Positions 6,284 through 14,449 of a DNA stretch of 35,544 bases are shown in pieces. Numbering within the stretch: position 1 is the stretch's first letter; each line of letters starts with the position of its first letter. The notes below the pieces were generated by a model. It did no database searches. It worked only from the letters and a program-made list of their open reading frames with translations, and had not been told where the DNA came from. Source of the stretch: a virus; IMG/VR virus record IMGVR_UViG_3300050119_000344, positions 1-35,544 of that record. One strand, given 5' to 3'. A program made the position numbers and the translations under genes.

Positions 6284-7661
6284 GCGGGCAATTCGGTTTG
6301 CTGGGGCCGCTGCGCTGGCGTTAGGCGAACGCGACTGGAAGTACAAACCGCTTCCAAGCGGCGAAATCTTCCATGACGAACGCGCGCACACGTTCAAGGG
6401 CTTCTCCGGTCCCGTTGGAAGCGGCAAGAGTTTCGCCTTCGGCTACGAAGCTTTGTTTCTGGCTTCCTGGAATCCGGGTTTGATGGGGCTGATCGGCGCG
6501 CCGACCTATCGCATTTTGCGGGACGCCACCAAGCGGACCTTTCTCGAGATCCTGGAGCTGGAAGAGGTCGCCTACCGCTCGCACAAGTCCGAGAACTCGA
6601 TTACGCTGCTCGACAACGGATCGCAAATCATCTTCAGGTCGTTGGACGAAGTCGAGCACTTGCGCGGACCGAACCTGGCCTGGTTCGGCGTCGACGAGCT
6701 GACGTATTGCAAGCAGGAAGCCTGGAACCGTTTGGAAGCCCGGCTCCGTCATCCGCAAGCGAACATGCTGCGCGGTTTCGCGGCCTGGACGCCCAAGGGA
6801 TACGACGCAGTGTACGAGCGGTTCGTTGGAAGCCCCGGTCCCGATTACTGGGCCGTGCTCGCCTCGCCGCGCGAGAATCACTATACCGCCGAAACCGGCC
6901 TATACGACCGGCTGGCCGCCAGTTACGACGAGAAGCAATACCGGCAAGAGGTGCTGGGCGAGTATCTCAACGTCAATTCGGGCGTCGTCTACTACGCCTT
7001 TGAACGCCGGCAGAATATCCGGCAGACGACGTACGATCCGAACCTGCCCCTGATCTGGGCGCTGGATTTCAACATCAACCCGATGTGTTCGGTGCTGCTG
7101 CAGACCACCGACACCTTCGACCGGAATGATCTGATGTCCGGACGCCGGCGGCCGACGGTAAGCGTGCTCGATGAGCTGTACTTGCCGAACTGCCCGACAC
7201 CGCAAGCGTGCGAGGAGTTCCACCGGCGCGCATCGAAATACTTCAACGCGGGCGCAATCATTCAGGTGAGCGTCTATGGCGACGCCACGGCGAAACGCCG
7301 ACAGACGGCGAGCGCCGGCGCTACCAGCGACTGGGAGGCGGTGCGGGACTTTTTCACGCGCCACCGTGAGTACAAGCCCATTTACAAGTACGCGCAAAGC
7401 AACCCGCAAGTGCGCGATCGCGTGGCGGCCGTCAATGGCATGCTGTGCAACACGCTCGCAGAGAGAAACCTTTTTGTGGATCCGCGCTGCGAGAAACTGA
7501 TCCGAGATCTCGAGCGCGTCGTCTGGATAGCGGGCACGGCCGAGCTCGACCAGGATACCGATCACGGTCTAACGCATCTGTCGGACGCGCTGGGCTATTA
7601 CATCGAGGCCGAATTTGGAACGCGGCGCAATGGCGGACCGCGAGCAACGCGGGTCAATTAG
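6280..7661 (+). CDS. terL: Terminase large subunit (apparent 5' frameshift)
   Basis: The ATP-driven DNA packaging motor and headful nuclease. Walker A is GFSGPVGSGKS at 6399-6431; a Walker B-like block is LAWFGVDELTYC (about 6675-6710), followed by FAAWTPKGYD. The C-terminal RNase H-like nuclease begins at WALDFNINP (about 7057) with a second acidic site VSVLDEL and a third near DQDTDHGLTHLSDALGYY. The frame is open from 6264, but no in-frame ATG, GTG or TTG precedes Walker A; the first is TTG 6453, inside the ATPase. GTG 6280 overlaps the upstream stop as GTGA and would read into this frame if one G were added to the GGGG at 6303-6306, giving about 460 aa, a normal length. Identity is secure; the 5' end is not. 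Confidence 0.9.
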
Positions 7662-7703
7662 GCGCACGCGCCCTGTGTTGCCTCCGGCGGAAAGAAAAAG
7701 GAC

Positions 7704-7991
7704 ATGACTATACGCGCGAGCAAAAGATTCCGGATCGCCATGATCAGCCTCGCTGTGGTCGCCGGGCTGGGACGCGTCTTCATCACGCCGCGCCTGACGA
7801 ACATACCGACCGTCGAGGGCACCTACGAGACGCTCGCGCACCTGCTGGTCGGCTTTCTCATCATCGTGCCGTTTTACGACCGGCAGCAAAACCTGGGACC
7901 GTCCCGGCTTTACGGCTGGATAGGCTGGTCCCTCGCCACATGGGAGCTCGGCTGGTTCCTTGTCCAGAAATGGCATTCAGGGGGATGCTGA
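7704..7991 (+). CDS. Small three-helix membrane protein
   Basis: A 95-residue product from ATG 7704, 42 bases after the terminase, with GGAAAGAAAAAGGAC upstream as ribosome binding site. Three hydrophobic segments are visible: 11-27 (basic N-terminus in front), 43-57 (TLAHLLVGFLIIVPF) and 70-87 (YGWIGWSLATWELGWFLV). The small size, multiple helices and phage context make a holin one possibility, but the motif GWIGWxLxxWELGWF is not from a holin family I know. Its place between terminase and portal is unusual for a lysis gene. Confidence 0.7.
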   Translation: MTIRASKRFRIAMISLAVVAGLGRVFITPRLTNIPTVEGTYETLAHLLVGFLIIVPFYDRQQNLGPSRLYGWIGWSLATWELGWFLVQKWHSGGC

Positions 7992-7997
7992 TTTTCC

Positions 7998-8318
7998 ATG
8001 ACCATCACCACGCACCTGATCACCTTCGGAGCCAGCGCCGTGCAGTTTCCGGTGGACGCGCCGGGCCTGTGCCGCGTGTTCTGCGAGCCGCTGCGGACCA
8101 ACGCGAACATTTGCTACGTCGGAACCTCCAACGTGACCAACGACGGCTCGGGAACCGGCGTGATTCAAGAGATCGCCGAACCTTCCGCCACGGCCACGGT
8201 GCCTTGCGACAACTACGACCTGGAAAACAACGAGAGCGACGACACCATCGACCCCAGCCAACTGTGGGCCCACGGAACGACAGGCCAAAAGCTGAAGGTC
8301 ACGTACTACCAAAACTAG
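7998..8318 (+). CDS. Small phage structural-type protein, 106 aa
   Basis: Starts at ATG 7998, seven bases after the previous stop, and ends one base before the portal gene. The acidic 106-residue product has a beta-rich pattern: ITFGASAVQFP..., then 'RVFCEPLRTNANICYVGTSNVT...GTGVIQEI', then a Thr/Val strand and 'GTTGQKLKVTYYQN'. The combination of 'E-P-x-x-x-N...V-G-x-S-x-V...G' resembles small beta-barrel phage proteins often listed as decoration or minor structural proteins. A virion role adjoining the portal is inferred, not demonstrated. Confidence 0.65.
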   Translation: MTITTHLITFGASAVQFPVDAPGLCRVFCEPLRTNANICYVGTSNVTNDGSGTGVIQEIAEPSATATVPCDNYDLENNESDDTIDPSQLWAHGTTGQKLKVTYYQN

Positions 8319-8319
8319 A

Positions 8320-9933
8320 ATGCAGTTTCCAGCGTCGGCAGCCGTAAAAAAGCTCGATCAGGAGCACCCGGAATACAGCTTCTTCAAGGACACCTACCAG
8401 AAGATCGGGCTGCTCTACCAGGGCGGCACGGCATTAGCTGAAGCGGTCATCCACAGCGGCCTGTTTCTATTGCAGGCGCCGAAGGAGATGCCGGAAGTTT
8501 ACGCGATCCGGCAGCTTCGCTTCAGCTATACGAACCTGCTGGGCAACATCATCGGCTGGTACACCGCAGCGTTGTTCAAGGAGCCGCCGCAGCTCACCAA
8601 GAAGGTGGACGGCGTCCAAGGCGAAGCTGCTCTCGCGATTCCGAAGCCGGCGGCCGAGTTCTGCACCGCGTTTGAAAACGATTGCGACCGCGCCGGGACA
8701 TCGCTGATCGACTTCATGGCCGAAATCGCCGAGACGTGTCTGCTCTACCGCAAAGCTTATATTTGCCTGGACATTCCGTCGCCACTGAGCGGAGACGCGC
8801 CGCCGCTCACGCTGCAACAGCAAAAAGACGGCGGCCTGTTGAATCCGTTTCTGGTGCGGTACACGCCGCGCGACGCGATCAACTGGGAAACCGACGCGTA
8901 CGGAAACCTGGAGTGGATCGAGATCAAGATCAGCATCCGCGAGCAGGAATTCATGGGCGAGCCTGTCGTCACCGATTACTGGTATTTCTTCGACCGGCAG
9001 AATGTCGCGCTCTATCAACGGACGGTGCAGGCGGGGGGAAGTTCGGCCAACCTGATAGGCGCCGACGCCCCGGCGGCCGAGGAAATGGCGCAGCTCGTCG
9101 ATGGCTATCCGCGAAGGCACGCCACGGCCAACCAAAACACAGTGCCGATCCGCGCCGTGCAACTGCGCGAAGGATTGTGGCTGGCCAATCGCGTGTTTCT
9201 GCCGCTGGTGAATCACTTAAACCAGGACAACGCTCTCGATTTTGGATTGTTTCAGTCCAACCTGCCGCAGCTCGTCATCACGGACGGGGAGAACGGGCGC
9301 TACGAAGAGCCGGTGACGATATCGCCTGTCGGATACCACCAGTTACCGTTCGGCGCCATAATGAGCTTCCTCGAACCCGAGGGTAAATCGTTCGCCGTAT
9401 CCCAATCGCGAATCGACAGCCTCGAAGAACGGATTTACAAGGCCTGCTATCTGAGCGACCAGGCGCGGACGAACAAGGCGACGCCGGCGGCGCAGTCGGG
9501 CCTTTCCAAACAAATGGACAAGATGCCCTCGCGCGACGCGCTCTCGGGGGTAGGCAAAGTAGTCCGCGCGGCGACTCAATCGGTCTACACCGACGTGCTC
9601 GCAATCGCGGGCTTTGCGACGATCCGGCCCGACATCCGCGGATTGGACTTTTCCGATAAGGCCACCGCCGACGACATGGCGTTAATCGAGCAATCGACCG
9701 TCATTCCGGTCAACAGCACGCTATTCGAGCGGGAGATCGCGAAAAAGAATATTAGGCTCGCGTTGCCGGACGCCAACACGGGAACCATCGACGCCATTGA
9801 CGCCGAGATAGACGACAATCCGACGCCGTCCGAGCAGCGGGCGCAGCAGCAGGAAGCGCAACGGCAGGCCAGCATCCAGCAGTTCCAGGCTTCGCTCCAG
9901 GCCGCCGTGCCGACCGAGGCCCAAGGCCAGTAA
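8320..9933 (+). CDS. Portal protein
   Basis: A 537-residue protein starting at ATG 8320 directly after the previous TAG. The N-terminus (DQEHPEYSFFKDTYQKIGLLYQGG) followed by 'YAIRQLRFSYTNLLGNIIGWYTAALFKEPP' is the hallmark of the DUF4055-like portal group: a His-Pro-x-Tyr opening, then an R-x-x-x-x-Y-x-N helix before the wing. Portals form the dodecameric ring at one capsid vertex through which DNA enters and leaves. Length, position after the terminase and the Gln/Ala-rich helical C-terminus (EQRAQQQEAQRQASIQQFQASL) all fit. The family assignment rests on motifs; the portal role is well supported by context. Confidence 0.85.
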   Translation: MQFPASAAVKKLDQEHPEYSFFKDTYQKIGLLYQGGTALAEAVIHSGLFLLQAPKEMPEVYAIRQLRFSYTNLLGNIIGWYTAALFKEPPQLTKKVDGVQGEAALAIPKPAAEFCTAFENDCDRAGTSLIDFMAEIAETCLLYRKAYICLDIPSPLSGDAPPLTLQQQKDGGLLNPFLVRYTPRDAINWETDAYGNLEWIEIKISIREQEFMGEPVVTDYWYFFDRQNVALYQRTVQAGGSSANLIGADAPAAEEMAQLVDGYPRRHATANQNTVPIRAVQLREGLWLANRVFLPLVNHLNQDNALDFGLFQSNLPQLVITDGENGRYEEPVTISPVGYHQLPFGAIMSFLEPEGKSFAVSQSRIDSLEERIYKACYLSDQARTNKATPAAQSGLSKQMDKMPSRDALSGVGKVVRAATQSVYTDVLAIAGFATIRPDIRGLDFSDKATADDMALIEQSTVIPVNSTLFEREIAKKNIRLALPDANTGTIDAIDAEIDDNPTPSEQRAQQQEAQRQASIQQFQASLQAAVPTEAQGQ

Positions 9934-9955
9934 AGGAAAGAAAGGGAAAAACACC

Positions 9956-10345
9956 ATGACCCCAAATACGACCACGATTCATCCAACTCCCGCTTCCGCG
10001 GGGACCAGCGCCGCGAGCCTGAAGCCAGTCGACGCGTCCAAAGAACACTTCGCCGAGGCACCCAAGAAAACCGAGCCAAAGGTAAACCCGTTTGAAGCGG
10101 CGACGCATTTTCTGTTGCGCCACGTCGTCCGGCATGGCGACGGCGTAGCGGCGCCGCAGGCGGCGGCGCATCTGGAAGCCATCACCGCCGCGCAAGCCGA
10201 CCCCGAGAGTGACTTTTACGTGCCGCCCGCCAAAGCGAAACCGGCGGCTCCGCACACGCTCGCAACGCACGCCGCCGAACTATCGGGCGCGGCGGGCGAC
10301 TTGAAAACCTCGATTCAGAAGACGGACGCGTCGCGCCCGCACTAA
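9956..10345 (+). CDS. Hypothetical low-complexity protein, 129 aa
   Basis: ATG 9956 is preceded by AAAGGAAAGAAAGGG, a strong ribosome binding site. The product is Ala/Pro/Thr/Lys-rich and probably disordered at both ends, with one helical block in the middle (NPFEAATHFLLRHVVRHGDG, about residues 44-63) and a possible second (PQAAAHLEAITAAQ). No family recognised. Located between portal and scaffold, it may be a small head-assembly or protease-adaptor protein; no protease motif is present. The gene is followed by the only sizeable non-coding block of the head region. Confidence 0.6.
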   Translation: MTPNTTTIHPTPASAGTSAASLKPVDASKEHFAEAPKKTEPKVNPFEAATHFLLRHVVRHGDGVAAPQAAAHLEAITAAQADPESDFYVPPAKAKPAAPHTLATHAAELSGAAGDLKTSIQKTDASRPH

Positions 10346-10367
10346 GCGATCCGCGTAAAAGCAGCAC

Positions 10368-10410
10368 AGCCCGCCGTGGGGCTTTGAGGCCTGGCGCTTC
10401 GGCGCCGGGC
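10368..10410 (+). other. Two RNA hairpins, one with a UUCG tetraloop
   Basis: Just after the preceding stop codon, AGCCC (10368-10372) pairs with GGGCT (10379-10383) across a 6-base loop and is followed by TTT, a weak terminator shape. Next, GCCTGGCGC (10389-10397) pairs with GCGCCGGGC (10402-10410) around a TTCG loop: nine pairs with one G-U, an exceptionally stable stem. There is no long T tract, so intrinsic termination is uncertain; mRNA processing or 3'-end protection are alternatives. Confidence 0.6.
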
Positions 10411-10415
10411 AACAC

Positions 10416-10537
10416 GGGGTAACACCGTTTCACAACTGGCCGCGCAGTCTCGCGGGTGCTGGCCGCGCAGTCTCGCGGGGTAACACCGTTTCACAACTGG
10501 CCGCGCAGTCTCGCGGGTGCCGCGCATTCTCGCGGGG
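10416..10537 (+). repeat. Short hairpin repeat block upstream of the scaffold gene
   Basis: A 44-base unit beginning GGGGTAACACCG occurs at 10416-10459 and again at 10477-10520. Within and between these, the 20-mer starting TGGCCGCGCAG recurs at 10437-10456, 10460-10479 and 10498-10517, and a degenerate fourth copy with one internal change lies at 10520-10537. Every 20-mer is itself a small hairpin: CCGCG pairs with CGCGG around CAGTCT (first copy 10440-10455). The last copy provides the GGGGAAAG that serves as ribosome binding site of the scaffold gene. No coding frame explains the region. Confidence 0.85.
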
Positions 10538-10549
10538 AAAGACCAATCA

Positions 10550-11263
10550 ATGCCATTCGACGTTGTAAGTAGAGGTTCGCTCATGGACCCCGATCCGGCG
10601 CCTCCCGCTGGCGGAGATCCACCAGCCGCGTTCGATCCGGCGCCGCTGAAGGCCGAGATGCTCGCCGAGCTCCGCAAGGAATTAAACGGCGCGGTCAGGA
10701 CCATGAAAGCCGAGTTCGTCAAGCTGATTCCCAGGCCGGCCGACCCGCCGCCTCCGGTGGATCCGCCCGTCGATCCCCCGCCGCCTGGCGGCGCGCCCAA
10801 GACGCCGGCCGAAAATGCGCTCGCGCTTGAGCTGAAGAATTACAGGACCAGCTCCGAGCTCCGCATTAAGGCGCTGGAGACCAGCAACCTGGAAACCGCC
10901 AAGACTGCGGAAAAGGAAAACCGCGAGTCGCGCGTTCGCAGCGAGGTGGCTAAATATCTGTACGCCAACGACAAGGCGCGCGAGACAGCCTTCCGGCTGT
11001 TTAACAGCGAGGTGACCCGCTCCGAAGATGGATCGCTGGTCGCCAACGGGCTGCCGTTCGAGAAGTTCATCGAGACGGAGCTACCGAACAGCCACGCATA
11101 TCTTTTAGCGCCCAAGGAAGTCGGAGGCGCCAGCGCTCGGACCGGCAACGCGCCCGGCGGCAAGAAGTGGGATCTCACCACGGTTCTGATCCCCGAGAAT
11201 TTCAACAAGTTGAGTCCGCTAGAACAGGCCGAAGTTCGGCAGTTCATCGCCACGAGCCAATAA
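10550..11263 (+). CDS. Putative capsid scaffolding protein
   Basis: The start chosen is ATG 10550, with GGGGAAAGA about 8 bases upstream; ATG 10583 is nearly as good, and a GTG at 10517 inside the repeat block is unlikely. The 237-residue product has a short helical segment (LKAEMLAELRKELNGAVRTMKAEFVKLI), a Pro-rich linker (about 61-85), a charged helical/coiled-coil region, and a C-terminus that is Lys/Gly-rich then helical (SPLEQAEVRQFIATS). That composition, together with its place immediately before the major capsid gene, is typical of scaffolds that guide procapsid assembly and are lost on maturation. No serine-protease motif is seen, so it is not an obvious fused protease. Confidence 0.7.
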   Translation: MPFDVVSRGSLMDPDPAPPAGGDPPAAFDPAPLKAEMLAELRKELNGAVRTMKAEFVKLIPRPADPPPPVDPPVDPPPPGGAPKTPAENALALELKNYRTSSELRIKALETSNLETAKTAEKENRESRVRSEVAKYLYANDKARETAFRLFNSEVTRSEDGSLVANGLPFEKFIETELPNSHAYLLAPKEVGGASARTGNAPGGKKWDLTTVLIPENFNKLSPLEQAEVRQFIATSQ

Positions 11264-11323
11264 ACACGGAAGCGTACCGCGATTGACGCCTGAGTTTTCG
11301 GCCATCCCGAAAGGAAACAAGAA

Positions 11324-12238
11324 ATGGCCAATGAAATCCTGTCCACCAACGCTCTGCTCGCGATCCCGAAACTGGTTGCGGCCGACGTGCTGCCGGCTGT
11401 CGTCGGCACCCTTGTGATGGGCCAGCTCGTCAATCGCGACTACGAACCCACTCTCGCCCAGGCGGGCGATGTCGTCAACGTACCCATCGCACCCAATCTC
11501 ATAGCAAACAACATCGCCGAGTCCGGCTCGGTTCAGAATCAGAACAAGTCGCTCGGCAACGCGGCCATCACACTGAGCCGCCACTTCGAATCGTCCTTTG
11601 CGATCCCCGATGTGACGCAAGTTTTCACCCGCCCCGACCTCGTGCGCACCTTCATGCAATCCGCCGTGATTGCGGTGGCCGAGCAGATCGAGTCGGATCT
11701 CTTTAACAACTACGCTCAGTTGAATTACAACGCGAGCGTCGGCACGTCCAACACCGCGCTTACCGAAGCCGTGGTGGATCTCGCCGAGACGAATCTGTTT
11801 ACCGCCAAGGTGCCCGCCGGCCAGCCGAAGTTCCTGGCTGTCAGCCCGACGACCTATAGCGCGCTGCGCCAGATCGGCCGCTTCTCGGAACTGCAAACCG
11901 CCGGCTTCGTATTGAACGGCCAGCAGAGCCCGATCCTGACCGGCCAAATCCTTCAGGTGAAGGGTTTCAACGTTTTCCGCTCCCAGTATGTCCAGAAGGT
12001 CGGCTCGACCACCTACAACATCGGGTTCCTGCGCGATGCGCTGGCACTGGTTGTTCGCAAGCTGCCGTGCGTTCCTCCTGGGATGGGCGCGATCCAGACC
12101 TATGCCGAGTACGGCAACTTCGGAATGCGAATCACCATGTCTTACATTCCGGGGCAGCTCGAACAGCAGTTCACCGTCGACGTGCTTTACGGCACCGGCG
12201 TGCTGCGTAACAACTTCGGCGAGCAGGTTCTCAGCTAA
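11324..12238 (+). CDS. Major capsid protein (P22 coat-like)
   Basis: A 304-residue protein from ATG 11324, preceded by AAAGGAAACAAG. The N-terminal segment 'LLAIPKLVAADVLPAVVGTLVMGQLVNRDYEPTLAQAGDVVNVPIAP' is the typical opening of the P22 gp5-like coat group (long helix, then V-N-R-D-Y and a G-D-x-V strand). The middle holds helices around 'RTFMQSAVIAVAEQIESDLFNNY', and the C-terminus has the beta-rich segments expected of the HK97 fold's P- and A-domains. Hundreds of copies would form the icosahedral shell. A strong hairpin pair follows the gene. Confidence 0.88.
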   Translation: MANEILSTNALLAIPKLVAADVLPAVVGTLVMGQLVNRDYEPTLAQAGDVVNVPIAPNLIANNIAESGSVQNQNKSLGNAAITLSRHFESSFAIPDVTQVFTRPDLVRTFMQSAVIAVAEQIESDLFNNYAQLNYNASVGTSNTALTEAVVDLAETNLFTAKVPAGQPKFLAVSPTTYSALRQIGRFSELQTAGFVLNGQQSPILTGQILQVKGFNVFRSQYVQKVGSTTYNIGFLRDALALVVRKLPCVPPGMGAIQTYAEYGNFGMRITMSYIPGQLEQQFTVDVLYGTGVLRNNFGEQVLS

Positions 12239-12243
12239 CCCGC

Positions 12244-12297
12244 GCCGGGATCGAGGCCCGGCACCAACCGCCATCGGGAGCTTCGATGCTCCCGATG
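12244..12297 (+). other. Tandem hairpins after the major capsid gene
   Basis: GCCGGG (12244-12249) pairs with CCCGGC (12257-12262), and CATCGGGAGC (12272-12281) pairs perfectly over ten bases with GCTCCCGATG (12288-12297) around TTCGAT. Both lie between the capsid stop and the ribosome binding site of the next gene. Without a T tract they are more likely to protect or process the abundant capsid mRNA, or partly attenuate transcription, than to stop it completely. Confidence 0.65.
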
Positions 12298-12311
12298 CGC
12301 CAAGGAAGACC

Positions 12312-12743
12312 ATGAACATCAAAGAATATTGGAAAAGCGTCCGCGCTAAAGCGGCTGAACTCGATCCCGAGGCCGCGCGGAAGGACGCCGACGAACAGGA
12401 CCCGGCGCTGCGGCAAAATCTAGATCTCAGCCAGAAAGAAATATGGCTCTTCTCGATTCGCAACGAAACGGTCGGCACCTACGGAGGCCGCGTGGTCTCG
12501 GCTCATCCGGTCGTCGCCGCGCGAATGCTGAAAGAGCAAACACATCAGCTCGCCACACCGAAACAGGTCAGCGAGTACGAAGCGGAATTGGCGAAACGGC
12601 GAGAGGACACGCTCGCGGCCGAGCGGGAACGCAAAGGCCAAAACGCCGCGCCTCAGATCCTGATCACACAGGACCTCGTCAACGCGGTCGCCGCCGGCGC
12701 CAAACAACCCCGCGGGAAGCCCGCGGCTGAACAAGGAGATTAA
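12312..12743 (+). CDS. Hypothetical head-region protein, 143 aa
   Basis: ATG 12312 has AAGGAAG about 5 bases upstream. The product begins with a helical charged segment (NIKEYWKSVRAKAAELDPEAARK), contains a compact part 'EIWLFSIRNETVGTYGGRVVSAHPVVAARMLKEQTHQLATPKQVSEYE' and ends in a Lys/Ala-rich, probably disordered tail. Small proteins of this shape often follow the capsid gene. No family recognised, and no membrane or signal features. The frame is open further upstream only as a shadow of the capsid gene. It is followed two bases later by the next gene, so the two are co-translated. Confidence 0.7.
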   Translation: MNIKEYWKSVRAKAAELDPEAARKDADEQDPALRQNLDLSQKEIWLFSIRNETVGTYGGRVVSAHPVVAARMLKEQTHQLATPKQVSEYEAELAKRREDTLAAERERKGQNAAPQILITQDLVNAVAAGAKQPRGKPAAEQGD

Positions 12744-12745
12744 AA

Positions 12746-13129
12746 ATGAGTATCGCAGCACTTACGACCGGGCAGCAGACCGTTACCGGCACAGGGCCGG
12801 TAACGCCCACCACCGGCCTGGACATTTCGGGCGTCACCGGCGATTGCACGGTGCACGTTCGCGTGCAGGGTCTCTCCGCGGCCAGCGGCAAGGCCTCCGC
12901 GGCCATCACGCTCGAAGACTCGGTGAATGCCTTCACTGCCTCTGTTCCCGTCAAGGAGATCCAGGCGCAATCGACCGTAGAGGCGCAGGCCGAGCAGCAC
13001 TTCATCTTCCGCAAGTACGAGCTGCCGACGTGCCGCTTCGGTACCGCCAGCGCTGTGCTTCGCGTCAACGCGGTTGCTCTTACCGGCACCACGCCTTCAC
13101 TCACCCTCGACGCCTGGCTTGAGGACTAA
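12746..13129 (+). CDS. Putative head decoration or minor structural protein
   Basis: A 127-residue protein from ATG 12746 with AAGGAGA immediately upstream, one of the best ribosome binding sites in the window, suggesting high expression. It is Thr/Ala/Val-rich, with alternating beta strands (GDCTVHVRVQGLSAASGKASAAITLEDSVNAF) and ends 'PSLTLDAWLED'. Such compact all-beta proteins immediately downstream of a major capsid gene are commonly decoration (cement) proteins. A small tail or adaptor protein is the alternative. The role is from composition and position only. Confidence 0.65.
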   Translation: MSIAALTTGQQTVTGTGPVTPTTGLDISGVTGDCTVHVRVQGLSAASGKASAAITLEDSVNAFTASVPVKEIQAQSTVEAQAEQHFIFRKYELPTCRFGTASAVLRVNAVALTGTTPSLTLDAWLED

Positions 13130-13182
13130 AGCATTCTTCGCGTCGCGAGGTGCAACCACACCGGGGCCTCGCGTTCCTTTTT

Positions 13183-14193
13183 ATGCTCTTAGTCGACTCA
13201 GACATCATCGGCGTCGCCGCGCTTACGCTCGTCGATTCTGAGGTTGCGACGGTAGCAGCCACAGCCGTGCCCGCGATTACCGTCGATGGACCCGGCTCGA
13301 TCTGCGAGCAGGCGTGGTCTGAGTGCTCGCAAACGATTCTCGCGGCGATGCAGAGCTATGTCAGCGTTCCGGCTCAATCGGGCGCGGGCTATCATACCGC
13401 CGCCGTCCAGAACACCGGCGTGCCGGCGCGGACGCAAGCGCGGGTGCGGTTGAACCAGATCGTCGCCACCGATCCCTACTACAGCGTCTCCCAATCGCCC
13501 TTGCAAACGTGGATGGCCTATCACGCGTTGGCCATGTTTTACCGGGACGCCAGCGCGCGCTTCAAGCAGGACCGCTTCAAGGATAAGTTCACGCGCTACG
13601 CGCAGGAAGCCGACTTCAAGTGGCGCAGGTTGCGAAGCACGGGCCTTCCGATGGTCTATAACCCGCTCGAAGCTCCGGGGGCCAAGCACGCCTTCCGCGC
13701 GGGCGTTTGGGGTGCGGCGAACGTTACCGCGTCTGCTGGTGGAACGAACCCTGCGGCGCAGCCGATTCTTGTCGCGATCACCTGGTACGACGGCTCGCTC
13801 TACACGTCGCGCCTTACGCCGCCGGCGGGCGACATCGATCCACAGCACAACGCCGAGTCCGGATCGTCGCTCGTGCTGCCGTTCGTGATTCCAATCGATA
13901 ACTTTCTAACCGTCAGCATCGCTTCGCTGAATCCGCCCACCGGATATCCCGACCCGGTCGGCTTGTCGTCGGGCACCTGGACGCCGCGCAACGCGACGAA
14001 CTGGAACATTTATGCCGGTCTGGTTCCGGCGGCGAACGTGCCCGCGACGTTGTACCTGCAGCAGGAAGGCATCCCTATTGCGACCAAACAGGTCACCCTG
14101 GCCGCGGATCCAATTTACATCGCCCCGGTGCTCTCGTTGGGGCAGTATTCCGATATTCCGCTCGCGTTTCTGAATCTCGCGATGCGGGCGTAA
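13183..14193 (+). CDS. Putative head-tail connector protein
   Basis: Taken from ATG 13183; GTG 13150 would add 11 residues, and neither start has a convincing ribosome binding site. The 336-residue product has a helical part (about 25-170) containing 'SICEQAWSECSQTILAAMQSYVSV' and 'SPLQTWMAYHALAMFYRDASARFKQDRFKDKFTRYAQEADFKWRRLRSTG', which looks like the helical bundle of head-completion/adaptor proteins that dock beneath the portal. The C-terminal half is beta-rich (ITWYDGSLYTSRLTPPAG..., LYLQQEGIPIATKQVTLA), unusual for a plain adaptor and possibly an added Ig-like or carbohydrate-binding domain. The connector role is inferred from position. Confidence 0.65.
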   Translation: MLLVDSDIIGVAALTLVDSEVATVAATAVPAITVDGPGSICEQAWSECSQTILAAMQSYVSVPAQSGAGYHTAAVQNTGVPARTQARVRLNQIVATDPYYSVSQSPLQTWMAYHALAMFYRDASARFKQDRFKDKFTRYAQEADFKWRRLRSTGLPMVYNPLEAPGAKHAFRAGVWGAANVTASAGGTNPAAQPILVAITWYDGSLYTSRLTPPAGDIDPQHNAESGSSLVLPFVIPIDNFLTVSIASLNPPTGYPDPVGLSSGTWTPRNATNWNIYAGLVPAANVPATLYLQQEGIPIATKQVTLAADPIYIAPVLSLGQYSDIPLAFLNLAMRA

Positions 14194-14231
14194 ACAAGTT
14201 TAACGTTCGACCTTTCAAAGGAGACTTTTCC

Positions 14232-14435
14232 ATGGCAGCCGCCGTAACCGGATCGAAGACACTTTCCAAGGACGCGTCGCCGCTTTTGACCGCGGCCGCG
14301 TTGACTACTATCCTCGCGCTCGCGCCCGAAAACATGACCGTCGGGCAGTTCCAAAAGATCGCCGACGCACTCAGTCGTGTGCCGGGCGGCACCGATGTGG
14401 CGGGCACCAAGACCATCGGGCAACTCCTGCTGTAA
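14232..14435 (+). CDS. Small hypothetical protein, 67 aa
   Basis: ATG 14232 follows AAAGGAGAC by 7 bases, a strong ribosome binding site, so this short frame is very likely translated. The product is Ala/Thr/Leu-rich and probably helical (LLTAAALTTILALAPENMTVGQFQKIADALSRV), with no signal peptide and no clear membrane helix. No family recognised. It lies between connector and minor head genes in the same transcript. Confidence 0.65.
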   Translation: MAAAVTGSKTLSKDASPLLTAAALTTILALAPENMTVGQFQKIADALSRVPGGTDVAGTKTIGQLLL

Positions 14436-14449
14436 GTCTGGGGAGCATC

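Noticed and set aside
7445-8347. 300-codon + strand frame across the terminase end
   Set aside because: His/Arg-rich; it overlaps three better-supported genes in other frames, each with proper starts or motifs.
10416-10537. CRISPR array
   Set aside because: Repeat spacing is irregular, the units are nested, and there are no regular unique spacers or cas genes.
11219-12478. 419-codon open frame on the minus strand
   Set aside because: Antisense of the major capsid gene, which has clear coat-protein motifs in the + frame.
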